From: Macrostomum hystrix
Taxonomy: Eukaryota; Platyhelminthes; Macrostomidae
DNA: 64,000 bases
Direction: 5' to 3'
Assembly: GCA_950097015.1 (NCBI GenBank)
Contig: CATNEN010000038.1
Coordinates: forward strand, 17,866,001 to 17,930,000
The notes under the pieces are model-generated. The model was not told the origin of the DNA, did no database searches, and saw nothing but the letters and a program-made list of their open reading frames with translations. The position numbers and the translations under genes are program-made. The first letter of the stretch is position 1. Each line of letters starts with the position of its first letter. Positions 49,901 through 59,995 of the stretch are shown piece by piece.

Positions 49901-52900
49901 TGATGAGTGTGCCATTAGAGTTAATGGCAAGTCATGAGAGTGGGTGATGAGTGTACCATTAGAGTTAATGGCAAGTCATGAGAGTGGGTGATGAGTGTGC
50001 CATTAGAGTTAATGGCAAGTCATGAGAGTGGGTGATGAGTGTGCCATTAGAGTTAATGGCAAGTCATGAGAGTGGGTGATGAGTGTGCCATTAGAGTTAA
50101 TGGCAAGTTATGAGAGTGGGGGATGTGTGTGCCATTAGATTTAATGGCAAGTCATGAGAGTGGATGATGAGTGTGTCATGAGTGTGGGTGATGAGTGTGT
50201 CATGAGAGTGGATGATGAGTGTGTCATGAGTGTGGGTGATGAGTGTGCCATGAGAGTGGGTGATGAGTGTGTCATGAGTGTGGGTGATGAGTGTGTCATG
50301 AGTGTGAATGATGAGTGTGTCATGAGAGTGGGTGATGAGTGTGTCATGAGAGTGGGTGATGAGTGTGTCATGAGTGTGAATAGTGTGAATGATGAGTGTG
50401 TCATGAGAGTGGGACAGTGGGTGATGAGTGTCATGAGTGCGAATGATGAGTGTGTCATGAGAGTAGATGATGAGTGTGTCATGAGAGTAGATGATGAGTA
50501 TTTCATAAGTGTGTCATGAGTGTGATTGATGAGCGTGTCATGAGTGTGAATTATGAGTGTGTCATGAATGTGAATGATGAGTGTGTCATTAGTGTGAATG
50601 ATGAGTGTGTAATGAGAGTAGATGATGAGTGTGTCATGAGAGTAGATGATGAGTGTGTCATGAGAGTAGATGATGAGTGTGTCATGAGAGTAGATGATGA
50701 GTATATGATGAGTGTGTCATCAGAGTCGAGTTTTTTGGACCTTTGCCTTAGCTATTAGCCAATTAAAACATTGGTCCCACACCCCTTGCCTCCAGGAAAA
50801 CAGTTTGAAGTCTACGAACCCACCATCGACACGCCGGGTTTTCGCGACTTTCACAGCCGGCTGCAGATCTTTCTAATGTTCTTCGTTGACGCGGCCAGCT
50901 TCATTGACGCCGACGATGAACGCTGGAGCTTCCTGGTGCTGTACGAGAAGTTTAAAGACGACAGTGGACAGTGGCGCCATGCTGTTGCTGGCTACATGAC
51001 CGTCTACAGGTGCGGAATACTGGGCTCTTGCATCTATCCAATGACCTCTATCCAGTGACTCTATCCAGTGACTCTATCCAGTGACTCTATCCAATGACCT
51101 CTATCCAGTGACTATCCAATTACCTCTATCCAATGACTTATATCCAATTACCTCTATCCAGTGACTCTATCCAATCACCTCTATACAATGACCTATATCC
51201 AATTACCTCTATCCAATTACCTATATCCAATCACCTCTATACAAAGACCTATATCCAATTACCTCTATCCAGTGACTCTATCCAATCACCTCTATACAAT
51301 GACCTATATCCAATTACCTCTATCCAGTGACTCTATCCAATCACCTCTATACAATGACCTATATCCAATTACCTCTATCCAATCACCTCTATACAATGAC
51401 CTATATCCAATTACCTCTATCCAATGACCTATATCCAATCACCTCTATACAATGACCTATATCCAATTACCTCTATCCAGTGACTCTATCCAATCACCTC
51501 TATACAATGACCTATATCCAATTACCTCTATCCAGTGACTCTATCCAATCACCTCTATACAATGACCTATATCCAATTACCTCTATCCAATGACCTATAT
51601 CCAATCACCTCTATACAAAGACCTATATCCAATTACCTCTATCCAGTGACTCTATCCAATCACCTCTATACAATGACCTATATCCAATTACCTCTATCCA
51701 GTGACTCTATCCAATCACCTCTATACAATGACCTATATCCAATTACCTCTATCCAATTACCTCTATCCAATGACCTATATCCAATCACCTCTATACAATG
51801 ACCTATATCCAATTACCTCTATCCAGTGACTCTATCCAATCACCTCTATACAATGACCTATATCCAATTACCTCTATCCAATGACCTCTATCCAATGACC
51901 TATATCCAATCACCTCTATACAATGACCTATATCCAATTACCTCTATCCAGTGACTCTATCCAATCACCTCTATACAATGACCTATATCCAATTACCTCT
52001 ATCCAGTGACTCTATCCAATCACCTCTATACAATGACCTATATCCAATTACCTCTATCCAATTACCTCTATCCAATGACCTATATCCAATCACCTCTATA
52101 CAATGACCTATATCCAATTACCTCTATCCAGTGACTCTATCCAATCACCTCTATACAATGACCTATATCCAATTACCTCTATCCAATGACCTCTATCCAA
52201 TGACCTATATCCAATCACCTCTATACAATGACCTATATCCAATTACCTCTATCCAGTGACTCTATCCAATCACCTCTATACAATGACCTATATCCAATTA
52301 CCTCTATCCAGTGACTCTATCCAATCACCTCTATACAATGACCTATATCCAATTACCTCTATCCAATGACCTCTATCCAATGACCTATATCCAATCACCT
52401 CTATACAATGACCTATATCCAATTACCTCTATCCAGTGACTCTATCCAATCACCTCTATACAATGACCTATATCCAATTACCTCTATCCAATGACCTCTT
52501 TCCAGTGACCTCTATCCAATGACCTCTGGCGGATGAACACCATCCAATGACCTGTATTCAAAGAGCTCTATCCAATCACATCTATCCAATGGCCATTACC
52601 TATTGAACACTATCCAATTATCTTAATCCAATGGCCTCTGTTGAAACCGACAATAAAAGTTTACTATCCAGTAACTCTATCATAAAACATGCTTCCTATT
52701 AACCACGTGGGCAATAGAACTGAATCTTTTAAACACTTACGTAATCAAACGCAATTTGAATTTGGCAATTAACTGATATATAGCTAAATATGAGAGACAC
52801 TGGAGACAAAAATTATAAAAGTCTAAGAAACTCTGTTATTTATACTTTTGTTTTCCAAGTTTTAAAATATTAAGTTTGTTTATCCGAAAAAACTGGCCTA

Positions 52901-53842
52901 CTCAGGTACTACGCCTACCCAGATAAAGTGCGGCCTCGAATCAGCCAGTTCATTGTCCTGCCGCCCTACCAGCGCCGCGGCCAAGGTGTCCGTCTACTGG
53001 AGGCGTTCTACGCCGACTGCCTCGCCGATCCACGCGTTCTAGACGTCACAGTTGAAGATCCCGTTGACACATTTCAACGCCTGCGTGACTTTGTTGACTG
53101 CCGCAACTTGCTCTCTATTGCTCCAGAGCTTTTTGCCAACCCGGCTGTGCTGTCTGCCGGCTTCACAGAGACCATGGCAACTGTTGCTAGGGAGCGACTG
53201 CGTCTGAATAAACGACAGGCCAGGCGATGCTATGAGATTCTGTGGCTGCGGTGTACCAACAGGTTTGAGAGCACTACTGATTCTAGTATTATGTGATTTT
53301 AAAAACATTTAAAAGTGAATACAAAGTACATTCTAATGTACATTTAAGAGACATTTAAATTACATTCTAAAGTACGTGTTAAAACTAACTTTTAAAGTAC
53401 ATGTTAAAAGTACATTTCAAAGTACGTGTTAAAAGTACATTTCAAAGTGCGTGTTAAAAGTACATTTCAAAGTACGTGTTAAAAGTACATTTCAAAGTAC
53501 ATTCATTCGCCCAGGTCTGATCCGGCAGCCTGGCGCTCCTATCGCCTATCGGTAAAGAGCCGACTAAATCAGCCGTTTCGAAAGTCAGGCCGCGAACTTG
53601 AACGCGCCAAAGCTGCCCTGGAATCCGACGAGCTGCAGGCCGTGATGGGCGGCCTGAGCCGGCAACAGCGGATCAGCCACCTTGCCGAGGCCTTCGACCA
53701 GCTCGCCGCCGACTATGGCCAGGTGCTAGATCGGCTAGCAGCTTCCTGCCCGCATCCCGGCGTCTGCACCGTTGGTAATGGCGACGGCAAAGAGAAGACT
53801 CAAAACGGCAGCGCTGACTCCTGCCCAATCGACTGCCGTTGA
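46917..53842 (+). CDS. HAT1: Histone acetyltransferase type B catalytic subunit, 7 exons, 437 aa
   Basis: Exons 46917-46986, 48002-48077, 48887-49010, 49090-49234, 50796-51009, 52906-53262, 53515-53842; all phases agree (1314 bp). HAT1 acetylates newly made histone H4 at Lys5 and Lys12, with RbAp46/48, before chromatin assembly. It aligns end to end with human HAT1 (419 aa): FGYKNLSIKIYF, DFKPFGVLKHAY, GFRDFHSRLQIFLMFF, ASFIDADDERW, VAGYMTVYRYYAYPD, the acetyl-CoA loop LPPYQRRGQGVRLL (228-241) and VEDPVDTFQRLRDFV. The acidic residues matching human Glu276/Asp277 are E260/D261; the one matching Glu187 is Asp170. The C-terminus adds ~20 residues with a Cys-rich end. Most intron DNA is minisatellite, a different one in each large intron, plus a hAT MITE and a SINE. 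Confidence 0.95.
47041..47655. repeat. 40-bp minisatellite, HAT1 intron 1
   Basis: About 15 copies of an exact 40-bp unit containing TTGGTCTGTGCTTTACATTG, TCCATGGTGG and GGCTCTCTGA. Variants (TACATT/TGCATT, CCATGG/CTATGG, ATTGG/ATGGG) are shared between neighbouring units. Confidence 0.95.
47655..47830 (-). mobile_element. Truncated SINE family B copy, HAT1 intron 1
   Basis: Retains GATGTGTACACGGGTGTGTA, CTTTCTCATTGTCAGGCAGG, CAAGCCTCCAAGCCTTCTCT and GCGCCCCAATTGAATGAGGC, in antisense order. The tRNA-like head is missing. It abuts the 40-bp array directly. Confidence 0.75.
48210..48747. mobile_element. Diverged hAT MITE with 16/19-bp minisatellite, HAT1 intron 2
   Basis: The left end CAGCGGTCAGCAAACTCCGG and the block CAGATGCGGCCCTCGAAGCC match the right part of the 45.1-kb element in reverse complement; the right part TTTGGCCCGCTGGCTGATAA matches its left part. 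The ends are eroded. The interior holds TCTCATCTCTCCCGTG units (48300-48480), then about ten 19-bp units with an extra CGT (48490-48670). Confidence 0.85.
49255..50145. repeat. 44-bp minisatellite, HAT1 intron 4
   Basis: About 20 copies of a 44-bp unit made of GTGCCATTAGAGTTAATGGC and GTCATGAGAGTGGGTGATGA halves. A 4-bp-deleted variant (GATGTGTGCC) recurs at 49551 and 49813 with the same neighbouring variants, showing a block duplication of about 260 bp. Confidence 0.95.
50146..50735. repeat. 22-bp minisatellite adjoining the 44-bp array
   Basis: Units close to GTGTCATGAGAGTGGGTGAT plus GA, matching one half of the neighbouring 44-bp unit. The distal part favours AGAGTAGATGATGAGTG variants. 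A long frame stays open here only because the repeat lacks stops. Confidence 0.93.
51038..52530. repeat. ~14-bp minisatellite with higher-order structure, HAT1 intron 5
   Basis: About 100 short units (CTCTATCCAGTGA, CTATATCCAATTAC, CTCTATACAATGAC, CTCTATCCAATCAC) arranged in larger blocks of about four units that repeat nearly without change for 1.4 kb. The edges (51010-51130 and 52490-52650) are less regular. Confidence 0.95.
53300..53510. repeat. ~25-bp repeat filling HAT1 intron 6
   Basis: Alternating AAAGTACATTTC and AAAGTACGTGTTA blocks, about seven copies, ending only a few bases before the exon 7 acceptor (CATTCGCCCAG). Confidence 0.9.
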
Positions 53843-53929
53843 TGTGGACTGTTGAGAAAGATTCGACTTCTTGTCTGTCGGCAGCTTGCGTCATTTGTAG
53901 TAAGCAGAAAAATTGTTTTTAGCCTCCCA

Positions 53930-54575
53930 TGACTTTAGATTGATTGGTCATAGTCACCTATGACTTTAGATTGATTGGTCATAGTCACCTATGACTTTAG
54001 ATTGATTGGTCATAGTCACCTATGACTTTAGATTGATTGGTCATAGTCACCTATGACTTTAGATTGATTGGTCATAGTCACCTATGACTTTAGATTGATT
54101 GGTGATAGTCACCGATGACTTTAGATTGATTGGTCATAGTCACCTATGACTTTAGATTGATTGGTCATAGTCACCCATGACTTTAGATTGATTGGTCATA
54201 GTCACCCATGACTTTAGATTGATTGGTCATAGTCACCTATGACTTTAGATTGATTGGTCATAGTCACCTATGACTTTAGATTGATTGGTCATAGTCACCC
54301 ATGACTTAAGATTGTTTGGTCATAGTCACCTATGACTTAAGATTGATTGGTCATAGTCCCCTATGACTTTAGATTGATTGGTCATAGTCCCCTATGACTT
54401 TAGATTGATTGGTCATAGTCACCTATGACTTTAGATTGATTGGTCATAGTCACCCATGACTTAAGATTGTTTGGTCATAGTCACCCATGACTTTAGATTG
54501 ATTGGTCATAGTCACCTATGACTTAAGATTGATTGGTCATAGTCACCCATGACTTAAGATTGATTGGTCATAGTC
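53930..54575. repeat. 31-bp minisatellite downstream of HAT1
   Basis: About 21 copies of a 31-bp unit with TGACTTTAGATTGATTGGTC and ATAGTCACC. It starts about 90 bp after the HAT1 stop, so it is probably in the 3' UTR or just beyond. Confidence 0.95.
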
Positions 54576-54579
54576 TGCA

Positions 54580-55259
54580 ATCAATTTTCCTGCACTCCAT
54601 TATTCCAGGCCGGACGTGTGGACACTCAGCTTAGTGTCCGTCAGCCAGTCGTCGATGATTAATATTGAACTGAATTAATCGCAAGACAATGATAACAATG
54701 GCTCAGTAAGCCAGTTTTTATTTTGTTCCTAATTAGTATGCTTCGCATTTCATACCCATCATTTTAAGCAAGCAGTCGTATTTATTACTAATAGAAAAAA
54801 TATTTTTGTCGAAAACACATTTCATCTATTTTTAGTTTTTTCCTATACTCGTATCTGCTACTGAATACTAATGGTTAGTAAGTAGTAGCATCGTTTGGAT
54901 AAAGTTATTACAAGCAGGTTTTAATTGTTTATTTAGATTTGCTTTTATTTTAGCAAACAAATATTAAGTTATTCGCGCATTCTATATATTTTAAATAATA
55001 GTATATTTTCCTATCGCATTTCTAATAGTTGTGTGCTACTTTCTTCGTAATAATACATTTTAGTACCTAACTTATTATAAGTTACCCTACTAAATGCTTA
55101 ACAACTGTTTGTGACTGGGTTTTTTCGTTAAAATACATAATGTCAACAGTGCCACAAACATTTGTTCATATCGTCGTAATCAAAGTTAAGCACGAAACTT
55201 TTAACAGAGTGCTAAAAATTTAACTTTGTTTTCTGCTAAAAATAATAACCACATGTCCG
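54580..55259. other. Gene-free stretch
   Basis: AT-rich 3' flank of HAT1 with no coding signal. TACTCGTA at 54846. Confidence 0.4.
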
Positions 55260-55261
55260 TT

Positions 55262-55918
55262 TCAAAGGTTTAAGCAGTTGTTTAGTAGGTAGGGGCCTTG
55301 TTAAACAGTTCTGTTAGAGAGGTTTGAGCAGTTGTTTAGCAGGTTGGGGAGCCTCGTTACACAGTTCTGTTAGAGAGGTTTGAGCAGTTGTTTAGTACGA
55401 GTAGGTTGGTGAGCCTCGTTACACAGTTCTGTTAGAGAGGTTTGAGCAGTTGTTTAGTAGGTTGGGGCCTTGTTACACAGTTCTGTTACAGAGGTTTGAG
55501 CAGTTGTTTAGCAGGTTGGGGCCTTGTTACACGGTTCTGTTACAGAGGTTTGAGCAGTTGTTTAGTAGGTTGGGGAGCCTCGTTACACAGTTCTGTTAGA
55601 GAGGTTTGAGCAGTTGTTTAGTAGGTTGGGGCCTTGTTACACAGTTCTGTTACAGAGGTTTGAGCAGTTGTTTAGTAGGTAGGGGCCTTGTTACACAGTT
55701 CTGTTACAGAGGTTTGAGCAGTTGTTTAGTAGGTTGGAGCCTTGTTACACAGTTCTGTTACAGAGGTTTGAGCAGTTGTTTAGCAGGTTGGGGACTTGTT
55801 ACACAGTTCTGTTACAGAGGTTTGAGCAGTTGTTTAGTAGGTTGGGGCCTTGTCACACAGTTCTGTTACAGAGGTTTGAGCAGTTGTTTAGTAGGTTGGG
55901 GCCTTGTTACACAGGTTC
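55262..55918. repeat. 54-bp minisatellite
   Basis: About 12 copies of a 54-bp unit containing GGTTTGAGCAGTTGTTTAGT, AGGTTGGGGCCTTGTTACAC and AGTTCTGTTACAGA. One unit carries a 6-bp insertion at 55396-55403 that creates TACGAGTA. Confidence 0.95.
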
Positions 55919-56504
55919 ATGAGCTGTGACCGCTGGTCTGTCGCCACTAGACTGCCCAGAGTTAATGGGCAGGTTTAAAGCAGTTTATAATTCTAGAAAG
56001 AATCTTGGCAACTGTCATTTATTTAATGCGAACAGTATATTACTCAAAAGCCCTTCAATTCCATTCTCTTCCATTGCATTGCATTCTATAATATAGAGTG
56101 GAAATATTCGCTTGTGGCTACAACTGTATATTGTTATTTGGTCACTCAGGCAGCTCAGTCTTGTTTCGAGTCTAATTGAAAAGAAACTAAAGTAAGAACA
56201 AACTTTTCATTGGTTTCCTCTAAGGCTGGTTGAAACCAGCTTTCTTATCATGAGTCCCGAATTCATGCCTTGTGAGTATTTCAGACGCATTCATCGTGGA
56301 CATGAAGTGAAAATGCTAGCAATCAAATCATTAATTTATTATTAGTTTGTTATATACACTAACTTAAAAATGAGCAGTCATTTAAACTAGGTTATCTGCG
56401 CCAACTACGAGATTTATAGTGCCTAAGCATTGGATCCAGGTTGTAATTCGAAGGGTCAAGGTTAGATTCCATTGGGTATAAATAAAAACCTTATAAAAAC
56501 TATT
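55919..56504. other. Gene-free stretch
   Basis: No coding signal or repeat recognised. Confidence 0.4.
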
Positions 56505-56850
56505 GCAGGAGGGCTTCGGGCAACGGCACATCATTTTGTGACAGTAGACCTGCAGCCAGCGAGGAGGCAATTCTGCTCATTTCGCTGACTCCTGAGCACA
56601 CACGCACACAGATACTGTACGCAGGTGCACACTCACACAGGTGTGTACATCTGCCCTGACTTTCTCGCCGTCAAGCAGTGTACACTTTCACAGCATAACG
56701 TCTCAAGGGCATAAACTGCACGACAAGCCCCCAAGCCTTCTCTTCGCGGCTGTGCCCCAAATGAATGTGGCCTTGTCGCGGAATCGAGCTCAGGGACCTT
56801 GGTGAGAGAGGCAAACACGATAGACCGCTCGTCCACTGACCCCCAACAAA
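56505..56850 (-). mobile_element. SINE family B, fullest copy
   Basis: On the minus strand: A-box-like TGGACGAGCGGTCTA, B box GAGCTCGATTCCGCGAC, body CACATTCATTTGGGGC and AGAGAAGGCTTGGGGGCTTG, GATGTACACACCTGTGTGAG, CCTGCGTACAGTATCTGTGT, GAGTCAGCGAAATGAGCAGA, and a 3' part ending near CGAAGCCCTCCTGCAATAG. It is about 345 bp and a good reference for the family. Confidence 0.88.
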
Positions 56851-58730
56851 GACCTTAGCTCTGTAAATCTTCAATTATACCAAAAATGAAAAATATATAT
56901 ATATATACAAAATACTAAAATATAAATTTTGTTTGTTTGTTTGCAATCGATTAGCTCCGATCTTCATAATACCGATTTTCATAATTCCTTCACCAAAAGA
57001 TGTCGAATGGGCCCGAAACGGTACACATTTTTATTAAGCCTTACTTCATAACTTTAAGATTACTATGTTAACTATGTAAACTATGACTATGCTAGATTAT
57101 GTTGATAATGTTATGTTGATCAGATAAACTGATAGACATCTGGGCACAACATTTAGGCAAACGAATGATCTCGTTGTAAGCGCTTGAAATGCTATGAAAT
57201 TCTATACGCTCAACTGGAATGGCCCCAAAACTGGCCATGCAGTTCAACCCAGCGGTTTAGTTAAACTCGACCTCCTGCGAACAATGAAGCTGAGTCCGAG
57301 GGGTCAACAGGTCTAAGCTGCGTGTCAAAAGCACACGGACCATACTTGGTTGGACAGAGAAGATGCGTAGCGACACAAGAAGATACTAATTCCGCTTATT
57401 TTTACTAGACTAAACCTAACCATCTTACAATGAATGAGTTTGTCTGTTAAATAATATCTGAAAAGCTATTTTCTGCACACTCAGAATTCGGCCTCGGGCC
57501 CCAGTGCGTTAATTTTAATACGTTGCTGTCGTTGGAAAATAGCAGGAGAAAAAACATTTTATACTCGGCACTAGACTGACAGATATTAGCACAAAACACT
57601 GACACTTATCAAGGCACAACAGTGTCAGATATCGAGGCTGACAGTCAAAGCACAGCACTGACAGCACTTACAAAGGCGTAGCAGAAGATGATATGAACAA
57701 GAACCAACATGAATGTTGCCGATGGATAGATAAATTTCTCACCGATAAACAATAAGAATTACCGAGCTTGGTCAGCATTTGAATAAAACTGGTGCATTGG
57801 TCGATGCTACTTTAGCATCGGGCACTAATAAGATTCCGATTTTCCGCTTACCCTCCCCCTAAGGGGGTAGCAATTGCTAGTCAATTATACTAAAAGGATA
57901 AGTGTCTAGATATGTCGATTCACATTCACAAAGTGTAAAAAAGTGGTCTTGTCGTTGAATATCGGATAGCGAATGCGCTATCCAATTTTTGCGCATTAAT
58001 TTTTCTAAATTAGTTTCCTTTTTAAATAGGATGGTGCAAGTTAATTTTCAATTTAATTTCTTCATTCTATGGCATTAAATAATCGAAAAAGCTGCTATTT
58101 TCTGCAATACCTTTAGGTCTTTTTTCATCTTTCGAATGGGGCCCAATGCAGCCAGTTTTATTAGATTGCATCGGTGCTTTTCTCGCCCGCGAGTGTGTTC
58201 ACAGATCAGAGAGCCCGATGCTCTCAGTTGAATGGGATGGCTCGTACGTGAGTTATAGCTAGTCTCAGAGTCATAGCTGATCGAGTGATTTGATTTTAAT
58301 AAAACGTTCATATAGCAGATTTAAATGATTATGCTTTTATATTCCTCATCTCTCCTCCTCGTTTCTATCCATGAAAACTGCAGCCTATATATTGTCAAAA
58401 CTTTTCTCGATTTCGATCATTGTGCCGCTTTCTTTTCTTCTAGCTCCGAAGTTTAGTACTTTTGTGTTTTGCAGAATGCAAGTAAAATTTCTGCATCCCG
58501 TTTTTTACTGCTTCTTTTTCTTCTAATCTTCTATCATCAACAGTTAAAAACGTAAGTAACTGTTTTCTATTTTCATTTTTAAGCTCTTTTTGGGTAAGAA
58601 AAACGTTTTTCATGTGTATCAGCAAGCGTTATTCAATACAAAACTAAGGAAAGATTTTTCGAGCACAGCTGCAAGATTCAGAACTGATACGCGTAGTTTT
58701 TTGCGTTCAAGTTCAGAAACTGCATTCAAT
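56851..58730. other. Gene-free stretch
   Basis: AT-rich. I see no gene, SINE or tandem array. A (TA)n run lies near 56893-56905. Confidence 0.4.
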
Positions 58731-58735
58731 TAAAG

Positions 58736-59180
58736 AATTTGAAGAGAACATCGCCACACTGGCTGCAAGTGGCGGCTGGCAGAGACATTGCTCCAATGCT
58801 CAACGTGAATGTTGAGACAGTATGCCATTCGACGGACATTCGAAGCGACAGGAAGAAGAGAGCGTCTGCCACGTGGTAGGAATAAGCACGTCAAGTTGAC
58901 TGACCAAATTGTGGAATTCCTGGTCAACCTGGTTGAAAAAAATCCGCTGCTGACAACTGTTGCAGATGCGGGTTGTCCTTGGTTGATCAGTTTAGTGTTG
59001 AATTTCAGAACATTGTCCAATCAAGCATCTCACTGGCCCTTGATCGCCAACTGATCTCGCTAAAGATGCTTACAAAGGGATCTGATGTGCTGGAAGTGAG
59101 GATTCCCCAGACAACAACAACAACAATCTTTGATCGCTGTTCGATCCTTCCTGCAATCCATCTGTCAGGTAAATTGTTAT
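58736..59180 (+). pseudogene. Tc1/mariner-type transposase remnant
   Basis: Short stretches in shifting frames read like the N-terminal helix-turn-helix part of an IS630/Tc1/mariner transposase: RQYAIRRTFEATGRRERLPRG, then KHVKLTDQIVEFLVNLVEKN and PLLTT, then, in another frame, VDQFSVEFQNIVQSS. Frameshifts and stops separate them, and no catalytic DDE/D region is visible. An old insertion. Confidence 0.6.
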
Positions 59181-59314
59181 TTCAAATCAGCGCGATCTTA
59201 AACTGAACGCAACTTTTCTGAACTTGAACGCAATAAGCTATATTTTAAGCATAGTTATTAGTGTTATTGTTTATTTTTAACTTTAACGTTTTTAGCATGG
59301 CTGTTATCATTATC

Positions 59315-59830
59315 CAGGGATAGCATGAGATTTCCAGGGTTTAGCATGATATATCCAGGGGATAGCATGGGGTTTGGAGGAGAAAGCATACGATTTTCCA
59401 GAGGGAAGCATGAGTTTTCCAAGAGAAAGCATGCATTATCCAAGGGAAATCATGAATTACGGAGGGGGAAGCATAAATTATAGTTGAGAAGCATGTCTTA
59501 TCCAGAGGGAAGCATGAATTATCGAGTTGGAAGCACGAAATAATTGAGGGTTCGCATGATTTATTACCCAAGCGTAGCATGATTTATCAGGGAGGCAGCA
59601 TTATCTATCGAGAGTGTAGCACAAAAGTTTCGATAGGACAGTATAAATTATCGAGGGGCACAGCATTATTTTTTAGGGGGTTGCAAATATTAACGACGGC
59701 ATTGAATGCTTTTTCAAGGGGGTAGCATAGCGTATTGACTAGGTAGCAAAAATTATCGAGGGGTAGCAGGAATTTTCGAGTGGTAGCTTAATTCATCGAG
59801 GGGGTATAATGAGTTATCAAGAGATTATTG
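59315..59830. repeat. Highly degenerate tandem repeat
   Basis: Units of roughly 20-30 bp on the theme AGCATGAATTATC-(G/C)AGGGG recur through 500 bp with many substitutions and indels. It looks like an old array losing its homogeneity. It lies just downstream of the glycosyltransferase stop codon. Confidence 0.75.
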
Positions 59831-59995
59831 AAAATTAGCATGATTTATTTATGGAAAGGGTAGCTTACATATTTGCACAGATATTTCCATGCAAGTTTAA
59901 GCTCCCTAAAGGGGGGGCATAGTTGCTAGTTAAAACAAAAAAGTAAGGCCTTTCGCATGCATGAACAAGTAATTGTACAAAACAACTAGTGCACA

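Noticed and set aside
50141-50758. ORFs on both strands with MTHSS or DECVMRV repeats
   Set aside because: By-product of the 22-bp array. They lie within a HAT1 intron whose flanking exons splice in frame.
53930-54575. CRISPR-like regular array
   Set aside because: Units are contiguous with no unique spacers, in a eukaryotic intergenic context. It is a minisatellite; the same holds for all other arrays.
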